Numbered from the stretch's first letter, positions 17,776 to 26,796 are shown. The stretch: 64,000 nucleotides of DNA from an uncultured Clostridia bacterium (GCA_934162655.1 CAKPJL010000001.1:51799-115798), one strand, 5' to 3'. Program-made: numbers and translations. The notes: generated by a model from the letters alone, not told the origin.

Positions 17776-19449
17776 TTATTTACCCTTAAAGTAAGCCTTT
17801 GTAGCACTTGATATGCTTGATCCCATTACAATCATGTAATCAGTGCAACCTACTGGTAATTGTACTGCAAATTTTCCATTTGCAATTGTTTTCTTACTGT
17901 ATGACTCACTCATGTCAACTGTTGATAAGAAGTATGTAACATCATTATATTTCAAACTTCCTCCGCCAATTCCTTTAATTGCTGAATCTACTCTTACGCT
18001 TCTTCCCATTGTATATTCATATACATTAGTTAAATCTGCTTGATATTCAATAACTGCCCATTCCATATTAGTTTTTGGTTCTGTATATTTATATATAGAA
18101 CTACCATTTTCACAATATTCTTTTACTATTTTAGCAGCTTCTTCGCCTCTTGTAATATTTGTTAATTTTACTGGTACATCAACATATTCACTTTTACTGT
18201 ATCTTGAAGCCATACCATACTCACCAAATTCAATTGGAGAGTCTTTGCTTGACTCTTTTGTAACTATATCAGATTTACTTTCTTCTTTTTCATCTGAGTT
18301 AACTACATTTTTATCAGAATTTGAATTATTTATTTTTCCAATGTATTTAGTATTTTCTATCATATCAATTACTTCTTTATCAACATCTGATTGTTCTTCA
18401 TAATCTTCTTCATAGAAAAATGTTTTATATAAATAAAATACATTTTTTGTTCCTACCTTATGTGCAACTACATAAATCTTTCCATATACATCTTCATCTT
18501 CTGACATAGCTTGTGTATAGTCAACACTCATATAATAGTTAGAAGAATCTATTTTTATATATTTTTCTGTGCCCTTGCCTAATTTTAATTTATCAGAAGT
18601 AATTACTTTTACTGTCTCTTCATAAGCTTTTTCAGGAGAAGTGACCATATCGCTAGTTATACCACTTTCTTCGCTTGAAGAAGTTGGCAAGTTTATTTTA
18701 ACCTTTTGATCATCAGAAAGAAGTGATGATTTATTTAGTGTCCATTTATCACCATCAAACTCTATCTCTAATTCTGATGTAGTATATTTTGAAGAATCTT
18801 CATAACTGTTATTTAGTTCTTGTTGAATTTTATTTGTAATATCTTTAATATCACTATTATCAAATTCTTCCCCAATTTTTGCTGCTGCAAAAAACATACC
18901 AATAACAGAAATTAAAACTATTGTAGAAACTATCATTGAAATAACACTAAGACCTATACCTACTCCACCAAGTACAAACATTGGAGTAACTTTAGCATCT
19001 TTTGATACTTTTTTAATCTTCTTAGCTTTTACTATACTTATTATACCTAAAATAAGACCTGCTAATGAAACTAATGGTGCAAATACGATAGATAAAATAC
19101 CTAAAACTATATTTGGTTTTGGTTCACTTGTCTGAACATTTTGTCTATTATTTGTATCATCTGATTTTTGCACATTATTATCAGCTATGCTAGGTTGTTG
19201 TACATTATTTGTGGTAGTATCATCAATAACATTTTCTTGTGTAATTTCTTCTTTTTTAACATCCACATTCGAACTGTTAGTATTACTCTTATCACTAGTA
19301 TTTTCAGTTGTAGAAGTTGGTGCTTCTACTGCGAATGGATTTTGTAATGTAGAACTTTTTTCTTCTTTTTTCTCTTCAAATTTTGTACCACAAGATGTAC
19401 AAAACTTTGTTCCATCAGGATTTTCCTGACCACAATTTAAACATTTCAT
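17776..19449 (-). CDS. Zinc-ribbon, DUF4190-like membrane protein
   Basis: A 557-residue protein. The N-terminus is a zinc ribbon (MKCLNCGQENPDGTKFCTSCG, four Cys). A Ser/Thr/Asn-rich linker (about 30-110) follows, then two or three membrane segments with a DUF4190-like pattern (GILSIVFAPLVSLAGLILGIISIVKAKK, about 117-190). A large extracytoplasmic part has a C-terminal beta domain (about 400-557) with MEWAVIEYQADL, reminiscent of telokin-like DUF4352 domains. Function unknown; such proteins are common and numerous in Clostridia. Single-gene unit. Confidence 0.7.
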   Translation of the reverse strand: MKCLNCGQENPDGTKFCTSCGTKFEEKKEEKSSTLQNPFAVEAPTSTTENTSDKSNTNSSNVDVKKEEITQENVIDDTTTNNVQQPSIADNNVQKSDDTNNRQNVQTSEPKPNIVLGILSIVFAPLVSLAGLILGIISIVKAKKIKKVSKDAKVTPMFVLGGVGIGLSVISMIVSTIVLISVIGMFFAAAKIGEEFDNSDIKDITNKIQQELNNSYEDSSKYTTSELEIEFDGDKWTLNKSSLLSDDQKVKINLPTSSSEESGITSDMVTSPEKAYEETVKVITSDKLKLGKGTEKYIKIDSSNYYMSVDYTQAMSEDEDVYGKIYVVAHKVGTKNVFYLYKTFFYEEDYEEQSDVDKEVIDMIENTKYIGKINNSNSDKNVVNSDEKEESKSDIVTKESSKDSPIEFGEYGMASRYSKSEYVDVPVKLTNITRGEEAAKIVKEYCENGSSIYKYTEPKTNMEWAVIEYQADLTNVYEYTMGRSVRVDSAIKGIGGGSLKYNDVTYFLSTVDMSESYSKKTIANGKFAVQLPVGCTDYMIVMGSSISSATKAYFKGK

Positions 19450-19544
19450 AGTTTACACCTCGCATCTATTATATGACATTTAGTAATTAAATTCAACTTT
19501 TTTTATAATTTTTTTTATAAATTTTTCTTATATTTTATTATTTC

Positions 19545-19572
19545 TTGACTTATTTCATATCTTTGGTATAAT
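19545..19572 (+). promoter_or_regulatory. ychF promoter
   Basis: TTGACT (19545-19550), 16-bp spacer, TATAAT (19567-19572). Confidence 0.7.
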
Positions 19573-19602
19573 ATTTATTGTGTTTCAAAAGGAGTGTTTA
19601 AC

Positions 19603-20697
19603 TTGAAAATAGGAATTGTAGGATTACCCAATGTGGGAAAATCAACTTTATTTAACGCTATAACAAAAGCCGGTGCAGAATGTGCAAACTACCCATTTTG
19701 TACAATAGAACCAAATGTAGGTATGGTATGTGTGCCAGATGAAAGAATAGATGTACTTTCTAAAATGTATGATACAGAAAAGACAACATATGCTACAATA
19801 GAATTTGTAGATATAGCAGGTCTTGTTAAGGGAGCTTCAAAAGGTGAAGGTCTTGGAAATAAGTTTTTATCTCATATACGTGAAACTGATGCAATAGCAC
19901 ATATTGTTAGGTGTTTTAATGACGATAATATAGTACATGTTAGCGGGAAAGTAGATCCGATAGCAGACATTGAAACAATTAATTATGAACTAGTATTAGC
20001 AGATATCGAAGCAATAGCAAAAAAACAAGAAAGACTATCTAAATTATTAAAATCTGGAGATAAACTTGCAAAAGAACAAGCACCTATTATAGATAAAGTA
20101 AAATCACATTTGGAAATGGGTAAACCAGTGAGAACTCTTGAACTTACAGAAGACGAAAAAAATGCTATAAAAGATTGCTTCTTGCTTACTTCTAAGCCAG
20201 TTATATATGTTGCAAATGTTAGTGAATCAGAGCTTGAAAACATGGAAAATTTGGAGCTGGTACAAAAAGTAAAGCAATATGCGGCAAATGAAAATGCAAA
20301 AGTTATTACTCTTTCTGCCAAGGTAGAAGAAGAATTATCACAGCTTGATGATGAAGATAGAAATTTACTCATGGAAGAGTACAACATAGATAAATCTGGA
20401 CTTGACAAGCTAATAGGGGCAAGTTATTCGCTTTTAGGACTTATATCTTATCTAACAGCCGGAAAACAAGAAGTTAGAGCTTGGACAATAAAAAATGGAA
20501 CAAAAGCACCTCAAGCAGCAGGTAAAATCCATAGTGATTTTGAAAGAGGATTTATTAAAGCAGAGGTAGTATCTTATGATGACTTAATAAAGTATAAAAC
20601 TATGAATGCCGTAAAAGAAAAAGGACTTTTAAGACTAGAGGGAAAAGAGTATGTAGTAAAAGATGGAGATATAATATTATTTAGGTTTAATGTGTAA
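19603..20697 (+). CDS. ychF: Redox-regulated ATPase YchF (OLA1 family)
   Basis: Obg-family P-loop protein that prefers ATP and binds ribosomes. I set the start at the TTG at 19603 (protein MKIGIVGLPNVGKST), about 7 nt after AAAGGAG; a GTG nine bases earlier overlaps the RBS itself. This gives 364 residues, the family length. G1 GLPNVGKST, G3 DIAGLVKGASKGEGLGNKFL, the NxxE replacement of NKxD (NVSE) and the C-terminal TGS domain (YLTAGKQEVRAWTI, GTKAPQAAGKIHSDFERGFI) are all visible. Confidence 0.96.
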   Translation: MKIGIVGLPNVGKSTLFNAITKAGAECANYPFCTIEPNVGMVCVPDERIDVLSKMYDTEKTTYATIEFVDIAGLVKGASKGEGLGNKFLSHIRETDAIAHIVRCFNDDNIVHVSGKVDPIADIETINYELVLADIEAIAKKQERLSKLLKSGDKLAKEQAPIIDKVKSHLEMGKPVRTLELTEDEKNAIKDCFLLTSKPVIYVANVSESELENMENLELVQKVKQYAANENAKVITLSAKVEEELSQLDDEDRNLLMEEYNIDKSGLDKLIGASYSLLGLISYLTAGKQEVRAWTIKNGTKAPQAAGKIHSDFERGFIKAEVVSYDDLIKYKTMNAVKEKGLLRLEGKEYVVKDGDIILFRFNV

Positions 20698-20722
20698 AAG
20701 TAGATAATTCTACTTTTTTTAT
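20696..20722 (+). terminator. ychF terminator
   Basis: AAAAGTAGA (20696-20704) pairs with TCTACTTTT (from 20709), followed by T-rich sequence. Confidence 0.75.
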
Positions 20723-20751
20723 TTTGTATATTAAAATTTATGTAAATTTCA

Positions 20752-20780
20752 TTGACTATTTTATTTGTATTTGATATAAT
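20752..20780 (+). promoter_or_regulatory. Promoter of the two-repeat unknown gene
   Basis: TTGACT (20752-20757), 17-bp spacer, TATAAT (20775-20780), about 43 nt before the ATG. Confidence 0.7.
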
Positions 20781-20822
20781 GTAATTACAGATTTTATTAT
20801 ATTTGAAAGGAATTTCTTTAAA

Positions 20823-21341
20823 ATGGACAACGAAATTAATGCATTAGTTGATAAGGAATTGGAGGTAATAAAAAAAATCGTATCTTATCACCTAAAAGGC
20901 CTTAAGTATCGAGTACCTAAGGGATTTTGGTACAAATCTTCTGCTTACAAAGCTGTTAGGTATGTAATTTTGGATGTTTTTAAGTATTCAAAAGATGATA
21001 TAAAAAAAAGCTTCACAGTAACCAGCTTAGACCTACTTGGACTTCGATCAGTTAGAAGGTTTGGGGATATGTATGATTTACTTTCTAATGCTGTACCAGA
21101 ATTTGAGCTACATCCTTGGGAATTTAAAAAATTACCAGACAAATTCTGGACAAATAATAATATAAAAGAGGCTATAATGTGGTTAATTTATGAAGTAGAA
21201 GACACTATTCCAATTAATTTTAATCTAACACCTAAATTACTTTATGATAACGGACTAAGCAAAATATACTCAAAATGTCACCACAGCACGAGAGAAATAA
21301 TGAATATAGTTTTTCCAGAAGAATACTTCGGTAAGATTTAA
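20823..21341 (+). CDS. Hypothetical protein with an internal duplication
   Basis: A 172-residue soluble protein. It contains two diverged copies of a unit of about 65 residues: the first begins VPKGFWYKSSAYKAVRYVI (about 31-95) and the second LPDKFWTNNNIKEAIMWLI (about 104-165). Each starts with a P-x-x-FW motif and ends in a segment around YDLLSNAVPE / REIMNIVFPEE. The pattern resembles small aromatic repeats such as DUF4046, but I am not sure. It has its own strong promoter and terminator, so it is expressed alone just before two tRNA genes. Confidence 0.6.
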   Translation: MDNEINALVDKELEVIKKIVSYHLKGLKYRVPKGFWYKSSAYKAVRYVILDVFKYSKDDIKKSFTVTSLDLLGLRSVRRFGDMYDLLSNAVPEFELHPWEFKKLPDKFWTNNNIKEAIMWLIYEVEDTIPINFNLTPKLLYDNGLSKIYSKCHHSTREIMNIVFPEEYFGKI

Positions 21342-21348
21342 ATGACTA

Positions 21349-21384
21349 AAATGAACCATCAACTTATGGTTCATTTCTTTTTTT
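21349..21384 (+). terminator. Terminator of the two-repeat gene
   Basis: AAATGAACCAT (21349-21359) pairs with ATGGTTCATTT (21366-21376), followed by T-rich sequence. Confidence 0.8.
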
Positions 21385-21403
21385 ATTTTTTTATATAAAA
21401 CTA

Positions 21404-21432
21404 TTGACTTTTTATTACAAATTTATTATAAT
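21404..21432 (+). promoter_or_regulatory. tRNA promoter
   Basis: TTGACT (21404-21409), 17-bp spacer, TATAAT (21427-21432), 19 bp before the first tRNA. Confidence 0.75.
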
Positions 21433-21451
21433 ATAAATGTTCCAAGCGAGT

Positions 21452-21528
21452 GGGCCTTTAGCTCAGCTGGTCAGAGCACCCGGCTCATAACCGGATGGTC
21501 CGGAGTTCGAATCTCTGAAGGCCCACCA
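21452..21528 (+). tRNA. tRNA with CAT anticodon (Met elongator or Ile2)
   Basis: A 77-nt cloverleaf with acceptor GGGCCTT/AAGGCCC, the D-arm consensus AGCTCAG, T-arm GTTCGAATC and an encoded 3' CCA. The anticodon CAT is at 21486-21488 in the loop CTCATAA. The GG-CCTTTAGCTCAG opening is like Firmicutes tRNA-Ile2, whose C34 becomes lysidine, but elongator tRNA-Met of some Clostridia looks similar. It is not initiator tRNA, since the first pair G-C is matched. Identity should be settled by TilS recognition features. Confidence 0.93.
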
Positions 21529-21556
21529 TTTTTGTATATTCGCTTGTTTGACAATC

Positions 21557-21642
21557 GGAAGGGTGTCCGAGTGGCTAAAGGAGGCAGACTGTAAATCTGT
21601 TAGCTTATGCTTACGATGGTTCGAATCCATCCCCTTCCACCA
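21557..21642 (+). tRNA. tRNA-Tyr (GTA)
   Basis: An 86-nt class II tRNA with acceptor GGAAGGG/CCCTTCC, anticodon GTA at 21591-21593, a long variable arm (TAGCTTATGCTTA), T-loop GTTCGAATCC and an encoded CCA. It is 28 nt after the CAT tRNA and likely co-transcribed. Confidence 0.96.
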
Positions 21643-21680
21643 TAGGGAAATTAGTCGAACTAATCGACTTTATATATATT

Positions 21681-21707
21681 AAAGGTTAATTTCGGTTAAC
21701 CTTTTTT
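21681..21707 (+). terminator. Terminator after the tRNA pair
   Basis: AAAGGTTAA (21681-21689) pairs with TTAACCTTT (21696-21704) and a T-run. A second small hairpin, AGTCGA/TCGACT (21653-21669), precedes it. Confidence 0.8.
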
Positions 21708-21734
21708 ATATGCTTTGAAAGGAGTTGATTAGTT

Positions 21735-22010
21735 ATGCAAATAATAAAGGAAAAACTAGATATAGAAGAAACATTAAATAAAAAGATAAAGAATATGTTA
21801 ATGTTTTTAAATATTAAAGAAAAGATACAAAAAGGAAGTATAATTAATATTCCTAAAATAAACCTTGCATACATTGAACCTCATAAATTAGTTATTAATG
21901 ATATAACTTACTTATTCTTTAATGAATGTGAAAATGTTTATATAAATACATTAGAAGAATCTATTGCTTTTAATGTATTAGAAGACTATATTAAAACTCA
22001 TAAAAACTAA
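21735..22010 (+). CDS. Small hypothetical protein of the accessory patch
   Basis: A 91-residue protein preceded by AAAGGAG. The N-terminal half is a Lys-rich helix, and the C-terminal half has short strands and a helix (ESIAFNVLEDYIKTH). I recognise no family. It is the first gene after the tRNA genes in a patch with a broken recombinase, so it may be a leftover of an integrated element. Confidence 0.55.
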   Translation: MQIIKEKLDIEETLNKKIKNMLMFLNIKEKIQKGSIINIPKINLAYIEPHKLVINDITYLFFNECENVYINTLEESIAFNVLEDYIKTHKN

Positions 22011-22015
22011 ACCTA

Positions 22016-22043
22016 TTGACTTATTTTAAAAAATTGATATTAT
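22016..22043 (+). promoter_or_regulatory. Promoter of the attenuated leader
   Basis: TTGACT (22016-22021), 16-bp spacer, TATTAT (22038-22043), about 57 bp before the leader peptide ATG. Confidence 0.55.
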
Positions 22044-22099
22044 ATAAAACCAATAAAGACAAGCAGTATCCGTCTTTTATTAGAAAGGTAGGTACTTCT

Positions 22100-22159
22100 A
22101 TGTTTAAAAACACACGAAAACAATTTATAAGTATGATTATAAGGAGTCAAAGGTATTAG
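22100..22159 (+). CDS. Putative leader peptide (19 residues)
   Basis: ATG at 22100 with upstream AGAAAGGTAGG. It encodes MFKNTRKQFISMIIRSQRY and stops with TAG at 22157. The last codons lie inside the 5' arm of the terminator that follows, so ribosomes on this peptide would disturb the hairpin. This arrangement is typical of ribosome-mediated attenuation in front of resistance or mobile-element genes. Confidence 0.45.
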   Translation: MFKNTRKQFISMIIRSQRY

Positions 22160-22190
22160 TTATTACTAGTATTTTTGACTCTCTTTTTTA
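22144..22190 (+). terminator. Attenuator hairpin before the recombinase fragment
   Basis: GAGTCAAA (22144-22151) pairs with TTTGACTC (22174-22181). The helix continues inward through GG/TT wobbles and TATTAGT/ACTAGTA to a TATT loop. A T-run (22184-22189) follows. A hairpin AAAGAC/GTCTTT (22055-22077) lies further upstream in the leader. Confidence 0.65.
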
Positions 22191-22205
22191 TGGAAAAGGA
22201 GTTGA

Positions 22206-22592
<387 letters not shown>

Positions 22593-22633
22593 TCAATTGT
22601 TGATGATTAGTTTTATCAAGTGGAGGTGAAAAT

Positions 22634-23197
22634 ATGATTTATATAACAAGACACGGACAAACTGATTGGAATGTACAAAAGAAAGTTATGGGTAGATGTG
22701 ATGAGCCATTAAATGAAAATGGTTTAAAACAAGCATCTGAAACTAGAAATAATTTATTAAATACTGATATTGATTTAATACTTTGTTCTCCATTACAAAG
22801 AGCAAAGCAAACAGCTGATGTAATAAATAAAGATAGAAATATACCAATAATTTATGATGAAAGAATTATTGAAAGAGATTTTGGGGAGTTTGAGGGCAAA
22901 CAAACAAAAGATTTTGATTTCCATGGATATTGGAATTATTATAAAAATGAACAATATGAGAGTGCTGAAAATATACAAGTATTTTTTAAAAGAATATATT
23001 CTTTTTTAGATGATATTACAAAAAGGTATAAAGGTAAAAATGTATTAATAGTAGCACATGGTGGTGTAAGTATTCCTGTTGCTTGTTATTTTTATAATAA
23101 CATCCCGGAAGGATCACTTGTTGATGCAGGTCTAGTATTAGGTAATTGCCAAGTTGCATCATATTCAATAGAAGAAAATAAAAAATTAACTAAATAG
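22634..23197 (+). CDS. Histidine phosphatase family protein
   Basis: A 187-residue branch-1 histidine phosphatase (phosphoglycerate-mutase-like). The phospho-His motif TRHGQTDWN is at residues 5-13, the second Arg is in SPLQRAKQTA, and the second catalytic His is in VAHGGV near residue 142. Substrate unknown. RBS GGAGG. It is 42 nt after the recombinase fragment and 17 nt before a hydrolase gene, so these two probably travel as cargo. Confidence 0.88.
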   Translation: MIYITRHGQTDWNVQKKVMGRCDEPLNENGLKQASETRNNLLNTDIDLILCSPLQRAKQTADVINKDRNIPIIYDERIIERDFGEFEGKQTKDFDFHGYWNYYKNEQYESAENIQVFFKRIYSFLDDITKRYKGKNVLIVAHGGVSIPVACYFYNNIPEGSLVDAGLVLGNCQVASYSIEENKKLTK

Positions 23198-23214
23198 ATT
23201 AAGGAGATTATTAT

Positions 23215-23991
23215 ATGATTAATGAGAAAATTATTTTAAATCAAAATAATGAAAAATTATTTGTTGAAACATATACACCAACAAATATAAAATCAACAAT
23301 AATTTTTTGTCATGGAATAACAGGTTGCAGAAAAGGTAGAACAAAAGATGATAATTATTTTCAAAAACTCGCTAAAAAATTAATGAATTTGGATTACAAA
23401 GTTATATTATTTGATTTTTCAGGACATGGAGATAGTGAAGGATATGATTATGATGTTTGTTTATCAAAAAATACAAAAGAATTAGAAATAATTTTTAATG
23501 AAGAAGTGAATGATAAAAATGATGTTAATTTTCTCGCTTTTTCGTATGGTTCCGCGGTGCTATGTAATTTTTTATCACAAAATACAACACTAAATCCAAA
23601 ACATATTGTACTATATAGTCCTTGTCTTTATCCAAATGAAAGTTGTTTTTTAAATTCTAACTCTATTTTTGGAAAAGATATTGTTAAAGATTTTGAAAGT
23701 GGTAAATTAAAAGAACTTGGTTATTGTGTTGTAGGTGCAAAAAACTTCTGTTTTGGTATGAAAATGATTGATGAATGTAAAAATTTTAAACCAAATTACT
23801 TAAATAAGTTTTCAGATAGAATTTTAGTGTTATCTGGTAAACAGGATATTATTCTAAACACTAAGTATAATGATGATTTTTGTAATATCAATGATATTAC
23901 TAATATTTATCTAGATGCGTCACATTCTTTATTTGAAGAAATCAATACTGCATTTGATTATACAATAAATTTTTTAGAAGAAAAAAATTGA
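23215..23991 (+). CDS. Alpha/beta hydrolase
   Basis: A 258-residue hydrolase of the serine-aminopeptidase/S33-like type. FCHGITGCRKGR gives the HG oxyanion segment, DFSGHGDSEG the G-x-G-D-S motif, AFSYGSA the nucleophile elbow (Ser near residue 110), GKQDI the acid loop, and DASHSLFEE the catalytic His. There is no signal peptide, so it is cytoplasmic. Linked to the histidine phosphatase; followed by hairpins. Confidence 0.85.
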   Translation: MINEKIILNQNNEKLFVETYTPTNIKSTIIFCHGITGCRKGRTKDDNYFQKLAKKLMNLDYKVILFDFSGHGDSEGYDYDVCLSKNTKELEIIFNEEVNDKNDVNFLAFSYGSAVLCNFLSQNTTLNPKHIVLYSPCLYPNESCFLNSNSIFGKDIVKDFESGKLKELGYCVVGAKNFCFGMKMIDECKNFKPNYLNKFSDRILVLSGKQDIILNTKYNDDFCNINDITNIYLDASHSLFEEINTAFDYTINFLEEKN

Positions 23992-24302
23992 TTTTGAACA
24001 AAATAGTGATATAATGTTTATAGAAATTAATCTTTTAAAAATTTCCAAACGTCTATAACTGATGCACCAATAACATATCTGTCCTAACAACAGATATAAA
24101 ATCAACTAGAAAATAAATCTGGTTGATTTTTTTATTGCAAATAACACCAAAGAACATCTGTACAAAAATGAAAATGCCTGTGTTTATGTATTAAATACTC
24201 ATTCATATAAATAATTCGGTCAATGTTGAATTTTATGCAAAACATAACATAATGAAGTGCAGAGTTTTTTTATATAAGCAGCCCTACAAATAATTCTAAT
24301 TC
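23992..24302. other. Gene-free stretch with hairpins
   Basis: A gap of about 311 nt. It contains ATATCTG/CAGATAT (24075-24097) and then AAAATCAAC (24098-24106) with GTTGATTTT (24122-24130) and a T-run, which looks like the terminator of the hydrolase gene. From 24135 to 24302 I see only AT-rich sequence, no ORF and no repeat of the tRNA ends. Confidence 0.6.
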
Positions 24303-25079
24303 TTAATTTATAGTTGCAATTATAAACAAATTATCTGAGTTATCAGATTCCAAGCTCTTTGGTAATTCTTCATTATATGCAACCCAATACTTGAAATCTT
24401 TATAATTCCATACTCCAATTTTTTCGTAGACTTTATATTTTATAGTTCTCTCCTCTTTTGCTGAAAATTTATCTCTTTTATCATCTTTTACAATATGAAC
24501 TTTATTAGTTTTTGCCTCATATAATATGTCTATTATAAAAATGTCTCCTTCAATTGTGGACTGTACTACTCTGATAAAAGCATCTTCTTTTTTGTTGTAC
24601 TTATCCATAAATTTACTATATAAATTATCATTATGGATCATTGCTCCTATTACAAAACAATTATCTTTTTGAGCCTGTTTAGTAGTATAATTTTCTTCCA
24701 ACATTCTTATATCCTTATATTGACTTGTGATGCTATGATTATAGAAGTCATCTATATTTGACATACCCCCAAACTCTATTGTATAATTATTTTCTAGTTC
24801 ATACATTCCTTGTGCAGGAGTAATTGGAAAATATTTATTATTTAGTAAAAAACTAACTATTTCATCATTTTCATCTCTATATTTTATAACATAGCCTCCA
24901 AAGCTAGAACTCCATTCTATGTCTACAAATTCATACTGCTTTTTAGGAAAATTTTTCTTTAAATAATTTGTGGCAGAAAGTTTTGCTATATTTTTTGGTA
25001 TTATCAAACTAGTCCATAAGCAAATAATAACTACTAAAATTATAAATATTGTAACTATGACCACTACTTTTTTATTCAT
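24303..25079 (-). CDS. Membrane-anchored hypothetical protein
   Basis: A 258-residue protein with one N-terminal membrane segment (about 5-28) and an extracytoplasmic domain. The early part, NYLKKNFPKKQYEFVDIEW followed by GGYVIKYRDENDEIVSFLL, has the helix-plus-strands layout seen in PepSY- or DUF3139-like domains, but I cannot assign it. RBS GGAGG. Single gene; no clear terminator. Confidence 0.6.
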   Translation of the reverse strand: MNKKVVVIVTIFIILVVIICLWTSLIIPKNIAKLSATNYLKKNFPKKQYEFVDIEWSSSFGGYVIKYRDENDEIVSFLLNNKYFPITPAQGMYELENNYTIEFGGMSNIDDFYNHSITSQYKDIRMLEENYTTKQAQKDNCFVIGAMIHNDNLYSKFMDKYNKKEDAFIRVVQSTIEGDIFIIDILYEAKTNKVHIVKDDKRDKFSAKEERTIKYKVYEKIGVWNYKDFKYWVAYNEELPKSLESDNSDNLFIIATIN

Positions 25080-25173
25080 AACTCCTCCTACTTAAAAATC
25101 TACTAACTTACTTTATTTAATATATCATAAACTTTTAAATTTATCTATAATCAAATAAGAGTTTATAGTATAT

Positions 25174-25205
25174 AAAAAAAAAGATACTCTATACTTTGAG
25201 CATCT
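25174..25205 (-). terminator. Terminator of the PHP gene
   Basis: On the minus strand AGATGCTC pairs with GAGTATCT (one G-U), followed by eight or nine T (25182-25174). Confidence 0.75.
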
Positions 25206-25250
25206 CTTCAAACATTTTAATATTAGCTTTTATATTTTTTCATTTTATTT

Positions 25251-26060
25251 CTACCTAATACTATCTAAACTTATGAAATCTGGTTGTCTTTTATGAAAAA
25301 TTGCAATATTTTTTATTCCTAGAAACTCTAACATCTCATATACCTTTTTAAAATCCTTTGCCAAATCTTCTACTCTATGTGCATCTGACCCTATCGTTAT
25401 TATCTTTCCTCCTAACTCTTTATATCTTTTAATAATTTCTATATTAGGATGTGGAGATAAAAGACCATATCTTATACCCGATGTATTAATTTCTATTCCC
25501 TTATCCTTTCTTATAAGAGACAATAAAATAGCATCTAAAATTTCTAGAAATTCACTATATTCAATATATTTTTCTTCATAATTTCCATACCTTACAACAT
25601 AATCTAAATGGCCATAAACATCAAATTCATCATAAATTAATATGTTTTCAAGCACTTCTTCAAAATATTTTAAATATGCTTCTTTCCTAGTAATACCATA
25701 AAAAAAACTTCTATCCATTGCCATATCTTTTTTGCAGGTAATATGAGATGACCCTATTATAAAATCAAATGGAAATTTTTTAACTAAATTTTTTACATTA
25801 TCTGATATGTCTGGTTGCAATCCTATCTCTATTCCAAAATTAAATTTAAAATCACATTTAGCTCTTAGTCTATAAAATTCATCATAGTATTTACAAACAT
25901 CAAGTGTTTTTAATTTAGTTTTTATTCCATCATATACATCATAATGTTCCGTAAATGTAATTTCATCCACTTCTTTATTACTGGCTACTTTAATGCAATC
26001 TTCCATGCTAGAAATTCCGTCATGGCTTATTTTAGTGTGAACATGACAATCCTTATACAT
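25251..26060 (-). CDS. PHP-domain histidinol-phosphatase-type protein
   Basis: A 269-residue PHP-fold phosphoesterase. I start at the ATG at 26060, 6 nt after AGGAGG; an in-frame TTG upstream lies before the RBS. Metal-binding motifs are visible: DCHVHTKISHDG at the N-terminus, FTEHYDVYDG, GSSHIT, VYGHLDYVVRYG and SDAHRVEDLAKDF. This is the HisJ-type arrangement. No other his genes are nearby, so the substrate may differ from histidinol phosphate. Confidence 0.85.
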   Translation of the reverse strand: MYKDCHVHTKISHDGISSMEDCIKVASNKEVDEITFTEHYDVYDGIKTKLKTLDVCKYYDEFYRLRAKCDFKFNFGIEIGLQPDISDNVKNLVKKFPFDFIIGSSHITCKKDMAMDRSFFYGITRKEAYLKYFEEVLENILIYDEFDVYGHLDYVVRYGNYEEKYIEYSEFLEILDAILLSLIRKDKGIEINTSGIRYGLLSPHPNIEIIKRYKELGGKIITIGSDAHRVEDLAKDFKKVYEMLEFLGIKNIAIFHKRQPDFISLDSIR

Positions 26061-26182
26061 ATTAATCCTCCTAGTCAATTGACATTTATTTAGATAACAA
26101 AACTTACTATATACATACTACCATAAAAATTTGTATGGTGCAACAATTTGTGTCTTGTTAATTTTATAGATGCCACAATCCC

Positions 26183-26211
26183 TTGTCTTTTTAATAAAAT
26201 TATGTTATAAT
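26183..26211 (+). promoter_or_regulatory. Promoter of the small membrane protein
   Basis: TTGTCT (26183-26188), 17-bp spacer, TATAAT (26206-26211). Confidence 0.55.
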
Positions 26212-26298
26212 TAATACACATTTTATACTAAAAGCCAAAAATAAATTTTTAGCTTGTTTAATCAACTTTTAACTTTCAACCTAAGGAGGAGTTATAAC

Positions 26299-26649
26299 AT
26301 GTCAATCGCATTAAAAACCTTTGTAGAAGATATTTTATTTTGGTTTTCTATATTTTTTGCAAGTTCTCTATTTTCCGAACAAAAGTTGACTTTTTTCTTT
26401 ATAACAATAGGCCTATACGCTTTAATACTATTATTTTTATTTATAGAGTTTATTAAAGCGATTTATAGTAAAAATTCCTCAAAAAAAAGAATAAAAGTGT
26501 GTTTTACGAAACTACTATACTTTATTATATCAACTAGTATTTTTATACTATTGACACTAGCTGCTGTAAACTTATTTAATCTTGACTATTTTACATTATT
26601 TGAGATAATTTCGTTTGGTAGCAATTACTATACTCTAAAAAGTCTATAA
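26299..26649 (+). CDS. Small membrane protein
   Basis: ATG at 26299 with AGGAGGAG 6 nt upstream gives 116 residues. Four hydrophobic segments are possible (about 8-22, 28-50, 68-87 and the C-terminal region). There is a basic loop, YSKNSSKKRIK, between the second and third. No family recognised. Own promoter and terminator. Confidence 0.6.
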   Translation: MSIALKTFVEDILFWFSIFFASSLFSEQKLTFFFITIGLYALILLFLFIEFIKAIYSKNSSKKRIKVCFTKLLYFIISTSIFILLTLAAVNLFNLDYFTLFEIISFGSNYYTLKSL

Positions 26650-26656
26650 AATATAT

Positions 26657-26692
26657 TAAACCAGTGGAATAATTAATTCACTGGTTTATTTT
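26657..26692 (+). terminator. Terminator of the small membrane protein gene
   Basis: TAAACCAGTG (26657-26666) pairs with CACTGGTTTA (26679-26688), followed by T-rich sequence. Confidence 0.8.
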
Positions 26693-26694
26693 TC

Positions 26695-26723
26695 TTGACT
26701 TTTATTAAATTATGTCATACAAT
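26695..26723 (+). promoter_or_regulatory. Promoter of the antiporter gene
   Basis: TTGACT (26695-26700), 17-bp spacer, TACAAT (26718-26723). Confidence 0.6.
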
Positions 26724-26796
26724 TTGCTTAATATGCGTAATTTAAGTATATGATAATATAAATACTTATATATATTAATTTTGGAGGTTAAAATTG

